Below, in pieces: positions 35,103-42,806 of a stretch of 64,000 bases of DNA (the first letter of the stretch is position 1; each line of letters opens with the position of its first letter). The position numbers were made by a program, and so were the translations under genes. The stretch comes from Bacteroidales bacterium (GTDB lineage Bacteria; Bacteroidota; Bacteroidia; Bacteroidales; UBA932), in the NCBI GenBank assembly GCA_017427385.1, contig JAFRSW010000020.1:1-64000 (forward strand), written 5' to 3'. A model generated the notes under the pieces. That model had not been told where the DNA came from. It saw only the letters and a program-made list of their open reading frames with translations, and made no database searches.

Positions 35103-35654
35103 CTACTCTGCTACTTTTTTCAGCACTTTGAGTGTGTCCACACGGTATGCGCTGCGGTTTTCCACCGCCGGATACTTGAAGCGCTCCTGCACTATGAAGG
35201 CCGAAGGGAACTGCGCTTTGATGGGGCCCAGGGCCGCCAGGGCCTCGGATTTATTGCGGAAATCCCCTACCGTCACACGGAAATAAGGGCTGCTGAAACT
35301 CCTGTATGCCGACATCCCGGGATTCAGCACTTTGAAGCGGTAGAGAGCCGCCTCGCTGGCAGTGCGCGCAGTCTGGGAATTGTCGAAGAAGATGCGGATG
35401 CGGTAGCCGCTCACCATCTTGCCCCGGTTGGCCCGGATGCGGGTTTCCACGGCGTTGCGGATGATGCCGGACTGGCGCACGTTCACACCTTCGGGAAGCA
35501 CGTTGAAGATAGTGCTGCCCTCGAGGGTGGAATCCACCGCCGCGAGCGGTGTGAAGATGAGCGAATCCACCAGCACATAGCCCGGAGGCACTACCTGCTG
35601 GGCGCGGGCAGCGAAGGGCAACAATACCAATATTGCGATCAGAAGCCTTTTCAT
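35103..35654 (-). CDS. Exported SPOR-domain protein
   Basis: A 183-residue exported protein. The signal peptide is MKRLLIAILVLLPFAARA. The middle (about 55-100, GVNVRQSGIIRNAVETRIRANRG) leads into a C-terminal SPOR-like fold (VSGYRIRIFFDNSQTARTASEAALYRF, YFRVTVGDFRNKSEALAALGPIKAQFPSAFIVQERF). SPOR domains bind peptidoglycan stripped of stem peptides, often at the septum. It begins inside the last codons of the lipoprotein gene upstream (4-bp overlap). Confidence 0.82.
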   Translation of the reverse strand: MKRLLIAILVLLPFAARAQQVVPPGYVLVDSLIFTPLAAVDSTLEGSTIFNVLPEGVNVRQSGIIRNAVETRIRANRGKMVSGYRIRIFFDNSQTARTASEAALYRFKVLNPGMSAYRSFSSPYFRVTVGDFRNKSEALAALGPIKAQFPSAFIVQERFKYPAVENRSAYRVDTLKVLKKVAE

Positions 35655-36118
35655 TTCTTCATAAACTTTGTGAGTGGCACATCCTTATAATCAATATCCT
35701 TGCCAATCTTTCCCGCCACATTCGCACGGGCGTGGAGGTCGATTGTAAACTCCTCGGGATTGAAGCCCTTGTAGGTGGCGAGCAACTGCATAAGACCCAC
35801 GCCCTCAGCAAGTTGCGCCTGCATAGGGATGCGGTAGACGCGGTTGCACTTGCCATCCACGTTCACAGGTTCGCAGGTCACCAACCCCATCACGTTGCCG
35901 TTCTGCTTCACCGTGGCCTCGATGTCCCGCACCTCGAAAGAGGGCGCAGGATTGTCGATGCCCACGGCCACCACCACGTTGGCGCTCCGCAGGCTGCTCG
36001 GCACCACGCTTTCCAATTCGAACGAAGACAGCTTTATCTTCTTGTACTTGCTCACGCACCCCGTCAGCATAAACGCCGCCAGAAGCAGGAGCAGGGATAT
36101 TCTAATTAGCTTTTTCAT
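35651..36118 (-). CDS. LEA type 2-like lipoprotein
   Basis: A 155-residue lipoprotein (MKKLIRISLLLLLAAFMLTG, Cys21). The mature part has the pattern of LEA14/WHy domains: VVVAVGIDNPAPSFEVRDIEATVKQNGNVMGLVTCEP, then alternating strands and a FTIDLHARANVAGKIG ending. Function is unknown; such lipoproteins are common in Bacteroidota envelopes. The ATG that starts the lipobox signal was preferred over one 12 codons upstream, which lies in the promoter region. It heads an operon with a SPOR protein and rpoN. Confidence 0.75.
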   Translation of the reverse strand: MKKLIRISLLLLLAAFMLTGCVSKYKKIKLSSFELESVVPSSLRSANVVVAVGIDNPAPSFEVRDIEATVKQNGNVMGLVTCEPVNVDGKCNRVYRIPMQAQLAEGVGLMQLLATYKGFNPEEFTIDLHARANVAGKIGKDIDYKDVPLTKFMKK

Positions 36119-36131
36119 ATTATCTATCTTA

Positions 36132-36139
36132 CAAAGATA
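36132..36139 (-). promoter_or_regulatory. -7 box of the lipoprotein-SPOR-rpoN operon
   Basis: TATCTTTG on the minus strand, 13 bases from the ATG, facing the miaB box 14 bp away. Confidence 0.55.
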
Positions 36140-36153
36140 ACATATTTTTTGCA

Positions 36154-36161
36154 TATCTTTG
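36154..36161 (+). promoter_or_regulatory. -7 box of miaB
   Basis: TATCTTTG, only 4 bases before the GTG start codon of miaB. Confidence 0.55.
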
Positions 36162-36165
36162 CGTC

Positions 36166-37470
36166 GTGAAAAAACTCTACATCGAAACCTATGGCTGCCA
36201 GATGAACGTGAACGACACGGAAGTGGTGTTCTCGATTCTGGGAGGGCACGGATATGCCCGCACGGAAGATATTGCCGGGGCGGATGTGATAATGGCGAAC
36301 ACCTGTTCCATCAGGGACAATGCCGAGCAGCGCATCTGGGGCCGCATCGACTATTTCAACACCTTCCGCAAGGCTAAGCCGGAGCTTATCGTGGGCATTC
36401 TCGGATGCATGGCGGAGCGCCTGAAGGACGCCCTGCTGGATACCGGAAAGGTGGATGTAGTAGCGGGACCGGATGCCTACAGGAGCCTTCCTGACCTGCT
36501 GCAGGCAGTTTATGACGGCGCCAAGGGCATCAATGTAGAACTCTCCCGCGAGGAGACCTACGGCGACATCTCCCCCGTGCGCATAGACAAGAACGGCGTT
36601 TCCGCCTTCATCTCCATAATGCGCGGATGCAACAACGTATGTTCCTACTGCGTGGTGCCTTACACCCGCGGCGCCGAGCGCAGCCGGGACTGGCACACCA
36701 TAGTCCGCGAGGCCTGCGAATGCGTGGCCTCCGGATATAAGGAGGTTACCCTCCTGGGGCAGAATGTGGATTCATATCTCTTTGAGGATGTGAACTTTGC
36801 GAAATTGCTGGCGCTGGTCGCCGCCGTCTCCCCCACCCTCCGCGTGCGTTTCAGCACCTCGCATCCTAAGGACATCTCGGACGAAGTCATCGACACCATG
36901 GCCGCCTGGCCCAACATCTGCCACCACATCCATCTGCCAGTGCAGAGCGGCAACGACCGCATCCTGGAAAAGATGCGCCGCCGCTACACCCGGGAGTGGT
37001 ATCTGGAGAGGGTGGCGCGCATACGCCAGGCTATGCCTGACTGCGGCATCACTACCGACGCCATCGTGGGCTTCTGCTCCGAAACCGAAGAGGAATTCCG
37101 GGACACCCTCAGCATCTTCGAGGAGGTGGGGTACGACGCCGCATTTATGTTCAATTATTCCGAACGCCCCGGAACCCTCGCGTCCCGCAACTATCCCGAC
37201 GACATCCCTCTGGAAGTGAAAACACGCAGGCTGAACGAGTTGATCGAACTCCAGAACCGCCTGTCACTGGAAAGCAATCGCCGCGACGTGGGCCGCGAGT
37301 TCGAGGTGCTGGTGGAAGGCCCTTCCAAAAAAGGGAACGACCAGCTCTGCGGCCGCACCGGCTCCAACAAGATGTGCGTATGGAACGACAATGCGCACAA
37401 AGCCGGAGACTTCGTGCGCGTGAAAGTGGTGGATTGCACCAGTGCAACCCTGCTCTGCGAGCTTATTTAA
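36166..37470 (+). CDS. miaB: tRNA-2-methylthio-N6-dimethylallyladenosine synthase
   Basis: A 434-residue radical-SAM methylthiotransferase acting on A37 of tRNAs that read UNN codons. The N-terminal UPF0004 domain supplies cluster ligands Cys11, Cys47 and Cys81. The radical-SAM motif is Cys155, Cys159 and Cys162 in MRGCNNVCSYC. A TRAM domain forms the last 60 residues. The start is GTG, fixed by the family's MKKLYIETYGCQMN opening. The 3' end overlaps the convergent esterase gene by 8 bp. Confidence 0.96.
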   Translation: MKKLYIETYGCQMNVNDTEVVFSILGGHGYARTEDIAGADVIMANTCSIRDNAEQRIWGRIDYFNTFRKAKPELIVGILGCMAERLKDALLDTGKVDVVAGPDAYRSLPDLLQAVYDGAKGINVELSREETYGDISPVRIDKNGVSAFISIMRGCNNVCSYCVVPYTRGAERSRDWHTIVREACECVASGYKEVTLLGQNVDSYLFEDVNFAKLLALVAAVSPTLRVRFSTSHPKDISDEVIDTMAAWPNICHHIHLPVQSGNDRILEKMRRRYTREWYLERVARIRQAMPDCGITTDAIVGFCSETEEEFRDTLSIFEEVGYDAAFMFNYSERPGTLASRNYPDDIPLEVKTRRLNELIELQNRLSLESNRRDVGREFEVLVEGPSKKGNDQLCGRTGSNKMCVWNDNAHKAGDFVRVKVVDCTSATLLCELI

Positions 37471-38422
37471 CTATCTGATCCTTAAGGAATTTGGCGAGGT
37501 CGGTCTTGAAGACCTCCCTGTAGCTTCCAAGGCCGTCTCCCTTGCGATACGGCGGATGGTTGAATCCCCAGCCGTGACCGCCTCCGGGATAGATGTGCAT
37601 AGTGGACGTGATGCCATATTTGCGCAGCGCATAATAGTAATCTATGCTGTTCTGGATGGGCACTCCCCCGTCGTTGCCGCTGAGGCCGAGGAAAGTGACA
37701 GGCGTGCGGCCGTTCACCCTCTTATGCAGGGAATACCATTCTATATCTTCTTCCGAAGGGGATGTTCCGATCAGATTGTTGCGGGATCCCATATGGGTTA
37801 CGCCCACCTCCATGCTGATGACAGGATAGATCAGTACGGAGAAGTCCGGGCGGGTGATATCGTCCACATAGAGGGTGGATGCGCTGGCGGCTAGATGCCC
37901 TCCTGCGCTGAATCCCATCACGCCTATCTTGTCTATCCCCCACTCCGCCGCATGATAACGGCAGTAGCGGAAGGCATTCTGGACATCCGTAAGCGGCACG
38001 GTCTTGTGCCCATAGGGCAGGCGGTAGAACATATTGCAGACCGCAATCCCTTGGCTCAGAAGCCATTCCACGGTGCAATAACCCTCATTCACCTCCGACA
38101 CGAACCAGTAGGCTCCGCCGGGGCAATTGATGATCATAAGGCCGTTGGGGTTTTCCGGGAAGTAGATTTCCATACGGGCGGAGTCGCCGATGTCGTACAC
38201 ATCGCCGGAAGGCTTCACGGTCTCGGGGCCGTGCTTGCCGTTGTCTTCTCCGGGGCCGAGGGTGATGGCCACGCCGTCCTCGACTATCCCCTTTCCGGCC
38301 GCCTGGCCTTCGGGATAGAGATAGACTATCTTGTTCTGTTTGATGGGTTTGTCGTCGTTCACGCCATCCGCATGGAGGGCCAGTGGAAGCAAGACGGCCG
38401 CCAACAGTAATATCTTTTTCAT
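37463..38422 (-). CDS. Exported alpha/beta-hydrolase (acetyl esterase type)
   Basis: A 319-residue hydrolase with a signal peptide (MKKILLLAAVLLPLALHA). The nucleophile is Ser172 in GFSAGGH. The oxyanion segment NCPGGAYWF is near residue 99. The acid is probably in SGNDGGVPIQNS and the catalytic His in YPGGGHGWG. It belongs with BD-FAE/Axe-type carbohydrate esterases that deacetylate polysaccharides in the periplasm; the substrate is unknown. The start overlaps the stop of the upstream carboxyltransferase-like gene (TAATG), so the two are coupled. Confidence 0.87.
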   Translation of the reverse strand: MKKILLLAAVLLPLALHADGVNDDKPIKQNKIVYLYPEGQAAGKGIVEDGVAITLGPGEDNGKHGPETVKPSGDVYDIGDSARMEIYFPENPNGLMIINCPGGAYWFVSEVNEGYCTVEWLLSQGIAVCNMFYRLPYGHKTVPLTDVQNAFRYCRYHAAEWGIDKIGVMGFSAGGHLAASASTLYVDDITRPDFSVLIYPVISMEVGVTHMGSRNNLIGTSPSEEDIEWYSLHKRVNGRTPVTFLGLSGNDGGVPIQNSIDYYYALRKYGITSTMHIYPGGGHGWGFNHPPYRKGDGLGSYREVFKTDLAKFLKDQIVK

Positions 38423-40203
38423 TATTCCACGAATGCTACTATTTCACCTTTGACAACGTTCTTGCCCTGCTTGCCGAGGACTGCGACGATGCGCCCATCG
38501 CGGGCGGCAGGGATTTCTTCGCGGCCGTAGTAAGTCTGCACGTATCCGACCGGCTCGCCTGCCTTGACGGCGGTGCCGGCGACGGGTGCGGCAGAATCAT
38601 CCTCCACATCCACCTGCCAGAGCAGCTGGCCCTTGACGGGAGCCTGCACGGGCACTGCGTGAGGATACTTCTGAGTATATTCTTCCACGCTGAATTCGGG
38701 CATCTCCACCACCGGGCGGACCACCTTTATGGGAGCACCTGCCTTGGCGCGGAAGTCCTCAAGTTCGGTGTTGAAGCGCTGCTTGGCGAGGCCGGAGCGG
38801 AAATCGCGGTACTGTCTCTCGTGCATGGCGAACTCGAAGAGCTCTTCCTGGTCGGGACCCTCGTCCCATCCTTCCTCCTTCATCATCTGGCGGAACTTCG
38901 GGAGCTCGTCGGGATACTCGTCCTGCGGATTGCCAGTGTAGAACTCCATGCCTTTTTCTTTCGCGAGCTCGACGATTTCGGGAGCGAGGGGGCCGGGCAG
39001 TTTGCCCATCTTGCCCAGGATCATGCCCCAGGTATCCTTGTCTATGGTGGTCCAGCGGGAGTTGCCCTTGATGACGTTCAGCAGGTTCATCAGCGCAGTG
39101 TTCTTCACATACTGGCTGAACGGGGTCACGAGGGGCGGATAGCCGAGGCGAGGCCAGACGTACTGCACCTCCTCGAAAAGCTTGACCATGAGGGTGTCCA
39201 GGGTCATGTCCGGACGGCCTGCGGCACGCTCGGCGGCGTTCACCGCGCCGAGGAAAGGCTTGAGGTCCGCCATCATCGAGCCCATCATTCCGCCGGGGAG
39301 GCCGCAGCCTACCAGCAAAGAGGTCATCTGGGCGTTGGTCGGATTGATCCAGTATCCCAGGAAGTCGTCGATGAACTCCTGCGTAAGCGCACGGACCTGC
39401 ATGTAGGCATCCATGTTAATATCTTTCACCAGGAAACCGTCGGCCTTCATCATTTCCCGGATGGTGATCACGTCCGGATGCACCTTGCCCCAGGAGAGGG
39501 GCTCCACGGCCACGTCCAGATAGTCGGCGCCTGCGCGGGCCACCTCCAGCATCGATGCAGGGCTGAAGCCGGGGCCGGTGTGCCCGTGATACTGCACCTT
39601 GATGTGCGGATATTTCTTCTTGATTTCGGTCACCAGTTGCGCCAGGAAGGTGGGACGCCCGACGCCTGCCATGTCCTTGAGGCAGATCTCGTCGGTGCCG
39701 TATTCCACCAGATGGTCCACCACGCCCATGTAGTATTCCACGGTATGCACCGGGGAATGGGTGATGGACAGGGCGGCCTGGGAGATCATGCCGGCCTTCT
39801 TGGCATATTCGACGGAGAGTTTGAGGTTGCGATGGTCGTTCAGGCCGCAGAATGAACGGGCGATGTCGGTGCCCTGTGCCTTCTTCACCTTGAACATCAG
39901 CTCGCGCACGTCAGCGGGTACCGGATTCATGCGGAGGGCGTTCAGGCCTCGCTCGAGCATGTGGGTCTGAATACCGGCCTTATGGAAGGGCGCAGTCCAC
40001 TGGCGGACGGAGATGTTGGGGTTCTCTCCATAGAGGAGATTCACCTGTTCAAATGCCCCTCCGTTGGTCTCCACGCGGTCGAAGCATCCCATATCTATTA
40101 TTGCCGGGGCAACCCTCACCAGCTGGTCCACCCGGGGCTGATATTTGCCCGAGGACTGCCACATATCCCTGTAAACCAGGGAGAATTTGATTTCTCTTTT
40201 CAT
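38422..40203 (-). CDS. Carboxyltransferase-domain protein (PycB/OadA-like) with a biotinyl-like domain lacking the biotin lysine
   Basis: A 593-residue protein. Residues 1 to about 300 form the TIM-barrel carboxyltransferase domain of pyruvate carboxylase B/oxaloacetate decarboxylase alpha: SLVYRDMWQSSGKYQ at the N-terminus, FCGLNDHRNLKLSVEYAKKAG, CLKDMAGVG, and the metal-binding HGHTGPGFSPASM. A conserved PycB C-terminal region follows to about 480. The last 75 residues have the beta-strand pattern of a biotinyl domain (VQAPVKGQLLWQV ... GRIVAVLGKQGKNVVKGEIVAFVE). The hairpin that should read (A/V)MKM reads TYYGREEI, so no biotin-accepting Lys is present there. No biotin carboxylase or membrane decarboxylase subunit is nearby. 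Confidence 0.82.
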   Translation of the reverse strand: MKREIKFSLVYRDMWQSSGKYQPRVDQLVRVAPAIIDMGCFDRVETNGGAFEQVNLLYGENPNISVRQWTAPFHKAGIQTHMLERGLNALRMNPVPADVRELMFKVKKAQGTDIARSFCGLNDHRNLKLSVEYAKKAGMISQAALSITHSPVHTVEYYMGVVDHLVEYGTDEICLKDMAGVGRPTFLAQLVTEIKKKYPHIKVQYHGHTGPGFSPASMLEVARAGADYLDVAVEPLSWGKVHPDVITIREMMKADGFLVKDINMDAYMQVRALTQEFIDDFLGYWINPTNAQMTSLLVGCGLPGGMMGSMMADLKPFLGAVNAAERAAGRPDMTLDTLMVKLFEEVQYVWPRLGYPPLVTPFSQYVKNTALMNLLNVIKGNSRWTTIDKDTWGMILGKMGKLPGPLAPEIVELAKEKGMEFYTGNPQDEYPDELPKFRQMMKEEGWDEGPDQEELFEFAMHERQYRDFRSGLAKQRFNTELEDFRAKAGAPIKVVRPVVEMPEFSVEEYTQKYPHAVPVQAPVKGQLLWQVDVEDDSAAPVAGTAVKAGEPVGYVQTYYGREEIPAARDGRIVAVLGKQGKNVVKGEIVAFVE

Positions 40204-40210
40204 AATAGTA

Positions 40211-40218
40211 CAAAGATA
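40211..40218 (-). promoter_or_regulatory. -7 box of the carboxyltransferase-esterase operon
   Basis: TATCTTTG on the minus strand, 7 bases from the ATG. Confidence 0.55.
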
Positions 40219-40250
40219 CGAAATAATCTTGCAGGGTTAAAATATTTTTG

Positions 40251-40258
40251 TACCTTTG
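40251..40258 (+). promoter_or_regulatory. -7 box of tRNA-His
   Basis: TACCTTTG, 13 bases before the first base of the tRNA. It is divergent from the preceding operon's box, with 32 bp between them. Confidence 0.5.
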
Positions 40259-40271
40259 CAATCCCTAACAC

Positions 40272-40345
40272 GGTGCGATTAGTTCAGTTGGTAGAGCACC
40301 AGATTGTGGTTCTGGTTGTCGTGGGTTCGAGCCCCACATCGCACC
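40272..40345 (+). tRNA. tRNA-His (anticodon GTG)
   Basis: Acceptor stem GTGCGAT with ATCGCAC, anticodon stem CCAGA/TCTGG, loop TTGTGGT with GTG at 40306-40308, and a T arm GTGGG-TTCGAGC-CCCAC. A G encoded at 40272 faces the discriminator C at 40345, giving the extra G-1:C73 pair that identifies tRNA-His. Confidence 0.96.
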
Positions 40346-40347
40346 CA

Positions 40348-40374
40348 AAAAGTCCGCCCCTTCGGCGGACTTTT
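40348..40374 (+). terminator. Terminator of tRNA-His
   Basis: An 8-bp stem AGTCCGCC/GGCGGACT (40351-40358 with 40364-40371) with a 5-base loop, followed by a T run. It starts within 3 bases of the tRNA 3' end. Confidence 0.85.
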
Positions 40375-40403
40375 CGCGTGCTCGTGGGGCTATAAGCCCA
40401 TTT

Positions 40404-40481
40404 TTTAGGGGCGCTGCCCCTAAAGTACCCCGCCGCCTTATGTCCCTAACGTCTTCGCTTCGCTCAGACCGGGACCGGCGG
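40404..40481 (+). repeat. Palindromic repeat, intergenic copy
   Basis: Hairpin 1 has the core TAGGGGCGCTGCCCCTA. About ten bases later comes a long nested hairpin: CCGCC(433-437)/GGCGG(477-481), GTCCC(442-446)/GGGAC(471-475) and GTCT(451-454)/AGAC(466-469), positions given as the last three digits after 40. A similar arrangement with core TAGGGGGCTCTGCCCCCTA lies in purL at 50982-51058. Both cores are followed by TACCCC and a GC-rich arm. Confidence 0.65.
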
Positions 40482-40532
40482 TTCGCCTGACGGCTCAAAC
40501 ACCCACGCTCTTTCCTTCGGACCGTTCTTCAG

Positions 40533-40614
40533 CCACGTTTTAGGCCGATTTTTGTGGATGAACTGATGGTTTTTGGCCTTTCAACCACATTTTGGGGGCT
40601 ATTTTGTGGATGAA
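40533..40614 (+). repeat. Two 30-bp direct repeats
   Basis: Units at 40533-40562 and 40585-40614 both start CCAC and end GTGGATGAA. By my count 23 of 30 bases agree. The period is 52 bp. Origin unknown. Confidence 0.55.
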
Positions 40615-40753
40615 ATGCGTTGCCGTTCGCGCTGATGGACTCAGAGACCTGCGGGCAGGAAAATGCCCAAAAATCTGCCCAGGCAGTGGCATCGGGCATT
40701 CCGAGATGGGGTGCTCAAATCTATTTACAAATACAGGCTTCGGAGGCCGATTC

Positions 40754-40792
40754 TTGTAAAAAAAGTGACAAAATTCAGCGGTTTTTTTACAA
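40754..40792. repeat. Inverted repeat with A/T tracts
   Basis: TTGTAAAAAAA (40754-40764) is matched exactly by TTTTTTTACAA (40782-40792), with 17 bases between. It could be a protein-binding site or a weak terminator-like structure. Confidence 0.5.
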
Positions 40793-40882
40793 AATCTTGC
40801 ATTTCAGACCGGTTTGCGTAAATACGTTTATAATCGTTTAACCTAAAAAAAGACTTTACCCCAAAAAGACCATTCTTTTTAC

Positions 40883-40890
40883 TATATTTG
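40883..40890 (+). promoter_or_regulatory. -7 box of the nitroreductase gene
   Basis: TATATTTG, 5 bases before the ATG. Confidence 0.5.
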
Positions 40891-40895
40891 CCATT

Positions 40896-41552
40896 ATGAA
40901 GAAAACAATAATCGCAATACTGGCAGCGGCGACCATGGTGATGGCCGGCTGCGGCAACAATGGCGGCAAGGAAAACGGCGAAAAGGCTAAGCAGGCCTCG
41001 GCGCAGGCTGCCATAGAGAACATCTTGAACCGCAAGAGCGTGCGCAATTTCACGGGCGAGAAACTCACCGAGGAGCAGATCACGACTCTGCTGAAAGCGG
41101 CCATGGCTGCACCCAGCGCCATCAATATCCAGCCCTGGAGTTTCATCGTTGTGGATGACGATGCCATCAAACAGAAAGTATGGGGCGACAACTGGCAGGC
41201 GGAGATGTTCCTGAAGTCCGGCGCCGTATTCGTTATCTGCGGGCAGACCAGTTCCATGCGCAAACCCTCCGGCCAGCCGGATGCCGAACCCGTTAAATGG
41301 GAGAATCCTTTCTGGTATGAAGACTGTTCGGCTGCCGCGGAGAACCTGCTTCTTGCCGCAGAAGCGATGGGCCTTGGAGCCGTCTGGACTGCTGCATATC
41401 CGGTAGAGGAGAGGATGAAGACCTATATCGACGGCCTGGGCATTCCTGAAGGAACCCTTCCCCTCTGCGCCATTCCTGTAGGATATCCCGCAGGCGACGA
41501 GCAGCCCAAAGACAAGTGGGATCCCGAAAAGATTCACCGTAACCGCTGGTAG
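40896..41552 (+). CDS. Nitroreductase-family lipoprotein
   Basis: A 218-residue flavin-dependent nitroreductase fold. It starts with a lipoprotein signal (MKKTIIAILAAATMVMAG, Cys19), so the enzyme should be anchored outside the cytoplasm, which is unusual for the family. Family segments are NRKSVRNFTGEKLTEEQITTLLKAAMAAPSAINIQPWSFIVV (the FMN-binding RxSxRxF motif) and EAMGLGAVWTAAYPVEERM. How reduced cofactor would be supplied outside is unclear. The GH88 gene follows by 33 bp, possibly in the same operon. Confidence 0.87.
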   Translation: MKKTIIAILAAATMVMAGCGNNGGKENGEKAKQASAQAAIENILNRKSVRNFTGEKLTEEQITTLLKAAMAAPSAINIQPWSFIVVDDDAIKQKVWGDNWQAEMFLKSGAVFVICGQTSSMRKPSGQPDAEPVKWENPFWYEDCSAAAENLLLAAEAMGLGAVWTAAYPVEERMKTYIDGLGIPEGTLPLCAIPVGYPAGDEQPKDKWDPEKIHRNRW

Positions 41553-41585
41553 CCGTAACCGTTCCATATTATTAAGAAACCAACC

Positions 41586-42806
41586 ATGTTATACTTCCTC
41601 CTCTCCCTCGCTTTATTATTGACCACAAGCTGCACCGGCAGCGAACCCATGGACAAAGTAGCAGAACGTGTGTTCGAAAGGGCTCAGGTCCAGCTCACGG
41701 CATTGTACAACTCGACTCCCGAAGACAAAATGCCTGTCACATTCGAGAACGGCAAGAATAAGTTCGGAAAATTCAACGGATGGACCAGCGGATTCTTCCC
41801 CGGAAGTCTCTGGTACATCTACGAATACACCAAGGATCCCGCAATCAGGGAAATGGCTGAAAAACAGACAGAAAAGCTGGACGGAATAATCGAGCTCAAG
41901 ACCCATCACGACATAGGATTCCAGGTGAACAGCAGCTTCGGCAACGGCTATCGTCTCACCGGCAACGAGGCCTACAAAGACATGGTCATAGCGGGCGCGG
42001 ACAAACTCTGCACACGCTTCAATCCCACCGTCGGTTGCACCAGGAGCTGGGAGCCCAGCAAAAAATGGCAGTACCCGGTAATCATCGACAACATGATGAA
42101 CCTGGAAATCCTTGCAAACGCTTATCGTATCACTGGCGACAAGAAGTACATGGAAATCGCAACATCCCATGCCAACACCACCCTCAAGAACCATTTCCGC
42201 GAGGACGGCAGCTGCTTCCACGTGCTTTCCTACGATGAAGCCACGGGCGAGGTAATCAAAAAGCAGACACACCAGGGCTTCTGCGATGCCTCCGCATGGT
42301 CCCGCGGCCAGGCCTGGGCGCTTTACGGTTTCACGATGATGTACCGGGAAACCAAGGATCCGGCATATCTGGAGCAGGCAAAAAAGGTAGCCGCATTCAT
42401 CATTCCCATGCTTCCCAAGGACGGGGTGCCCGAATGGGATTTCAACGCTCCCGGCACCAAGCACGCCTTCGACATGTCGGCCAAAGGCGCTCCCAAGGCG
42501 GAAGACTACCACTGGCGCAAAGGAGATCCGGTGCTGCGTGATTCATCCGCAGGGGCCATCATGGCTTCAGCTTTCGTGGAACTCAGCGGCTACACCACCG
42601 GAAAAGAGAGCGCGAAATACCGCAAAACCGCAGAGAAGATACTCCGCACACTCGCATCGCCTGAATACATGGCGGAAGAAGGAGAGAACGGGAACTTCCT
42701 TCTCAAGCACGGCGTAACCAACCTCCACCGCTGGGACGGTGTGGATATTCCTCTTACTTACGGGGATTATTACTTCCTGGAAGCGCTCTTGAAGTTCTGC
42801 AAATAG
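41586..42806 (+). CDS. GH88-family unsaturated glucuronyl hydrolase (lipoprotein)
   Basis: A 406-residue (alpha/alpha)6-barrel enzyme with a lipoprotein signal ([15 protein letters not shown], Cys16). The catalytic aspartates of unsaturated beta-glucuronyl hydrolases appear in THHDIGFQ and [10 protein letters not shown]. Other typical segments are [40 protein letters not shown] and [15 protein letters not shown]. It removes 4,5-unsaturated uronic acid from oligosaccharides made by polysaccharide lyases. No lyase or SusCD pair lies beside it. Its last 37 bp overlap the convergent folD gene. Confidence 0.92.
   Translation: MLYFLLSLALLLTTSCTGSEPMDKVAERVFERAQVQLTALYNSTPEDKMPVTFENGKNKFGKFNGWTSGFFPGSLWYIYEYTKDPAIREMAEKQTEKLDGIIELKTHHDIGFQVNSSFGNGYRLTGNEAYKDMVIAGADKLCTRFNPTVGCTRSWEPSKKWQYPVIIDNMMNLEILANAYRITGDKKYMEIATSHANTTLKNHFREDGSCFHVLSYDEATGEVIKKQTHQGFCDASAWSRGQAWALYGFTMMYRETKDPAYLEQAKKVAAFIIPMLPKDGVPEWDFNAPGTKHAFDMSAKGAPKAEDYHWRKGDPVLRDSSAGAIMASAFVELSGYTTGKESAKYRKTAEKILRTLASPEYMAEEGENGNFLLKHGVTNLHRWDGVDIPLTYGDYYFLEALLKFCK

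Larger units (their letters stand above)
40375..40880. other. Gene-free, repeat-rich interval between tRNA-His and the nitroreductase gene
   Basis: No supported coding region in either strand. In order it holds: a small hairpin with a T run (40387-40406); a palindromic repeat related to one inside purL (40404-40481); two 30-bp direct repeats; a 7-bp inverted repeat GGGCATT-type near 40670-40705; and an 11-bp inverted repeat with A/T tracts (40754-40792). The right end becomes AT-rich and leads to the nitroreductase promoter. It may be a remnant of inserted elements. Confidence 0.6.

Noticed and set aside
40375..40880. CRISPR array or mobile element gene in the repeat-rich interval
   Set aside because: The repeats are only two copies each and are not regularly spaced; there is no transposase or cas-like frame.
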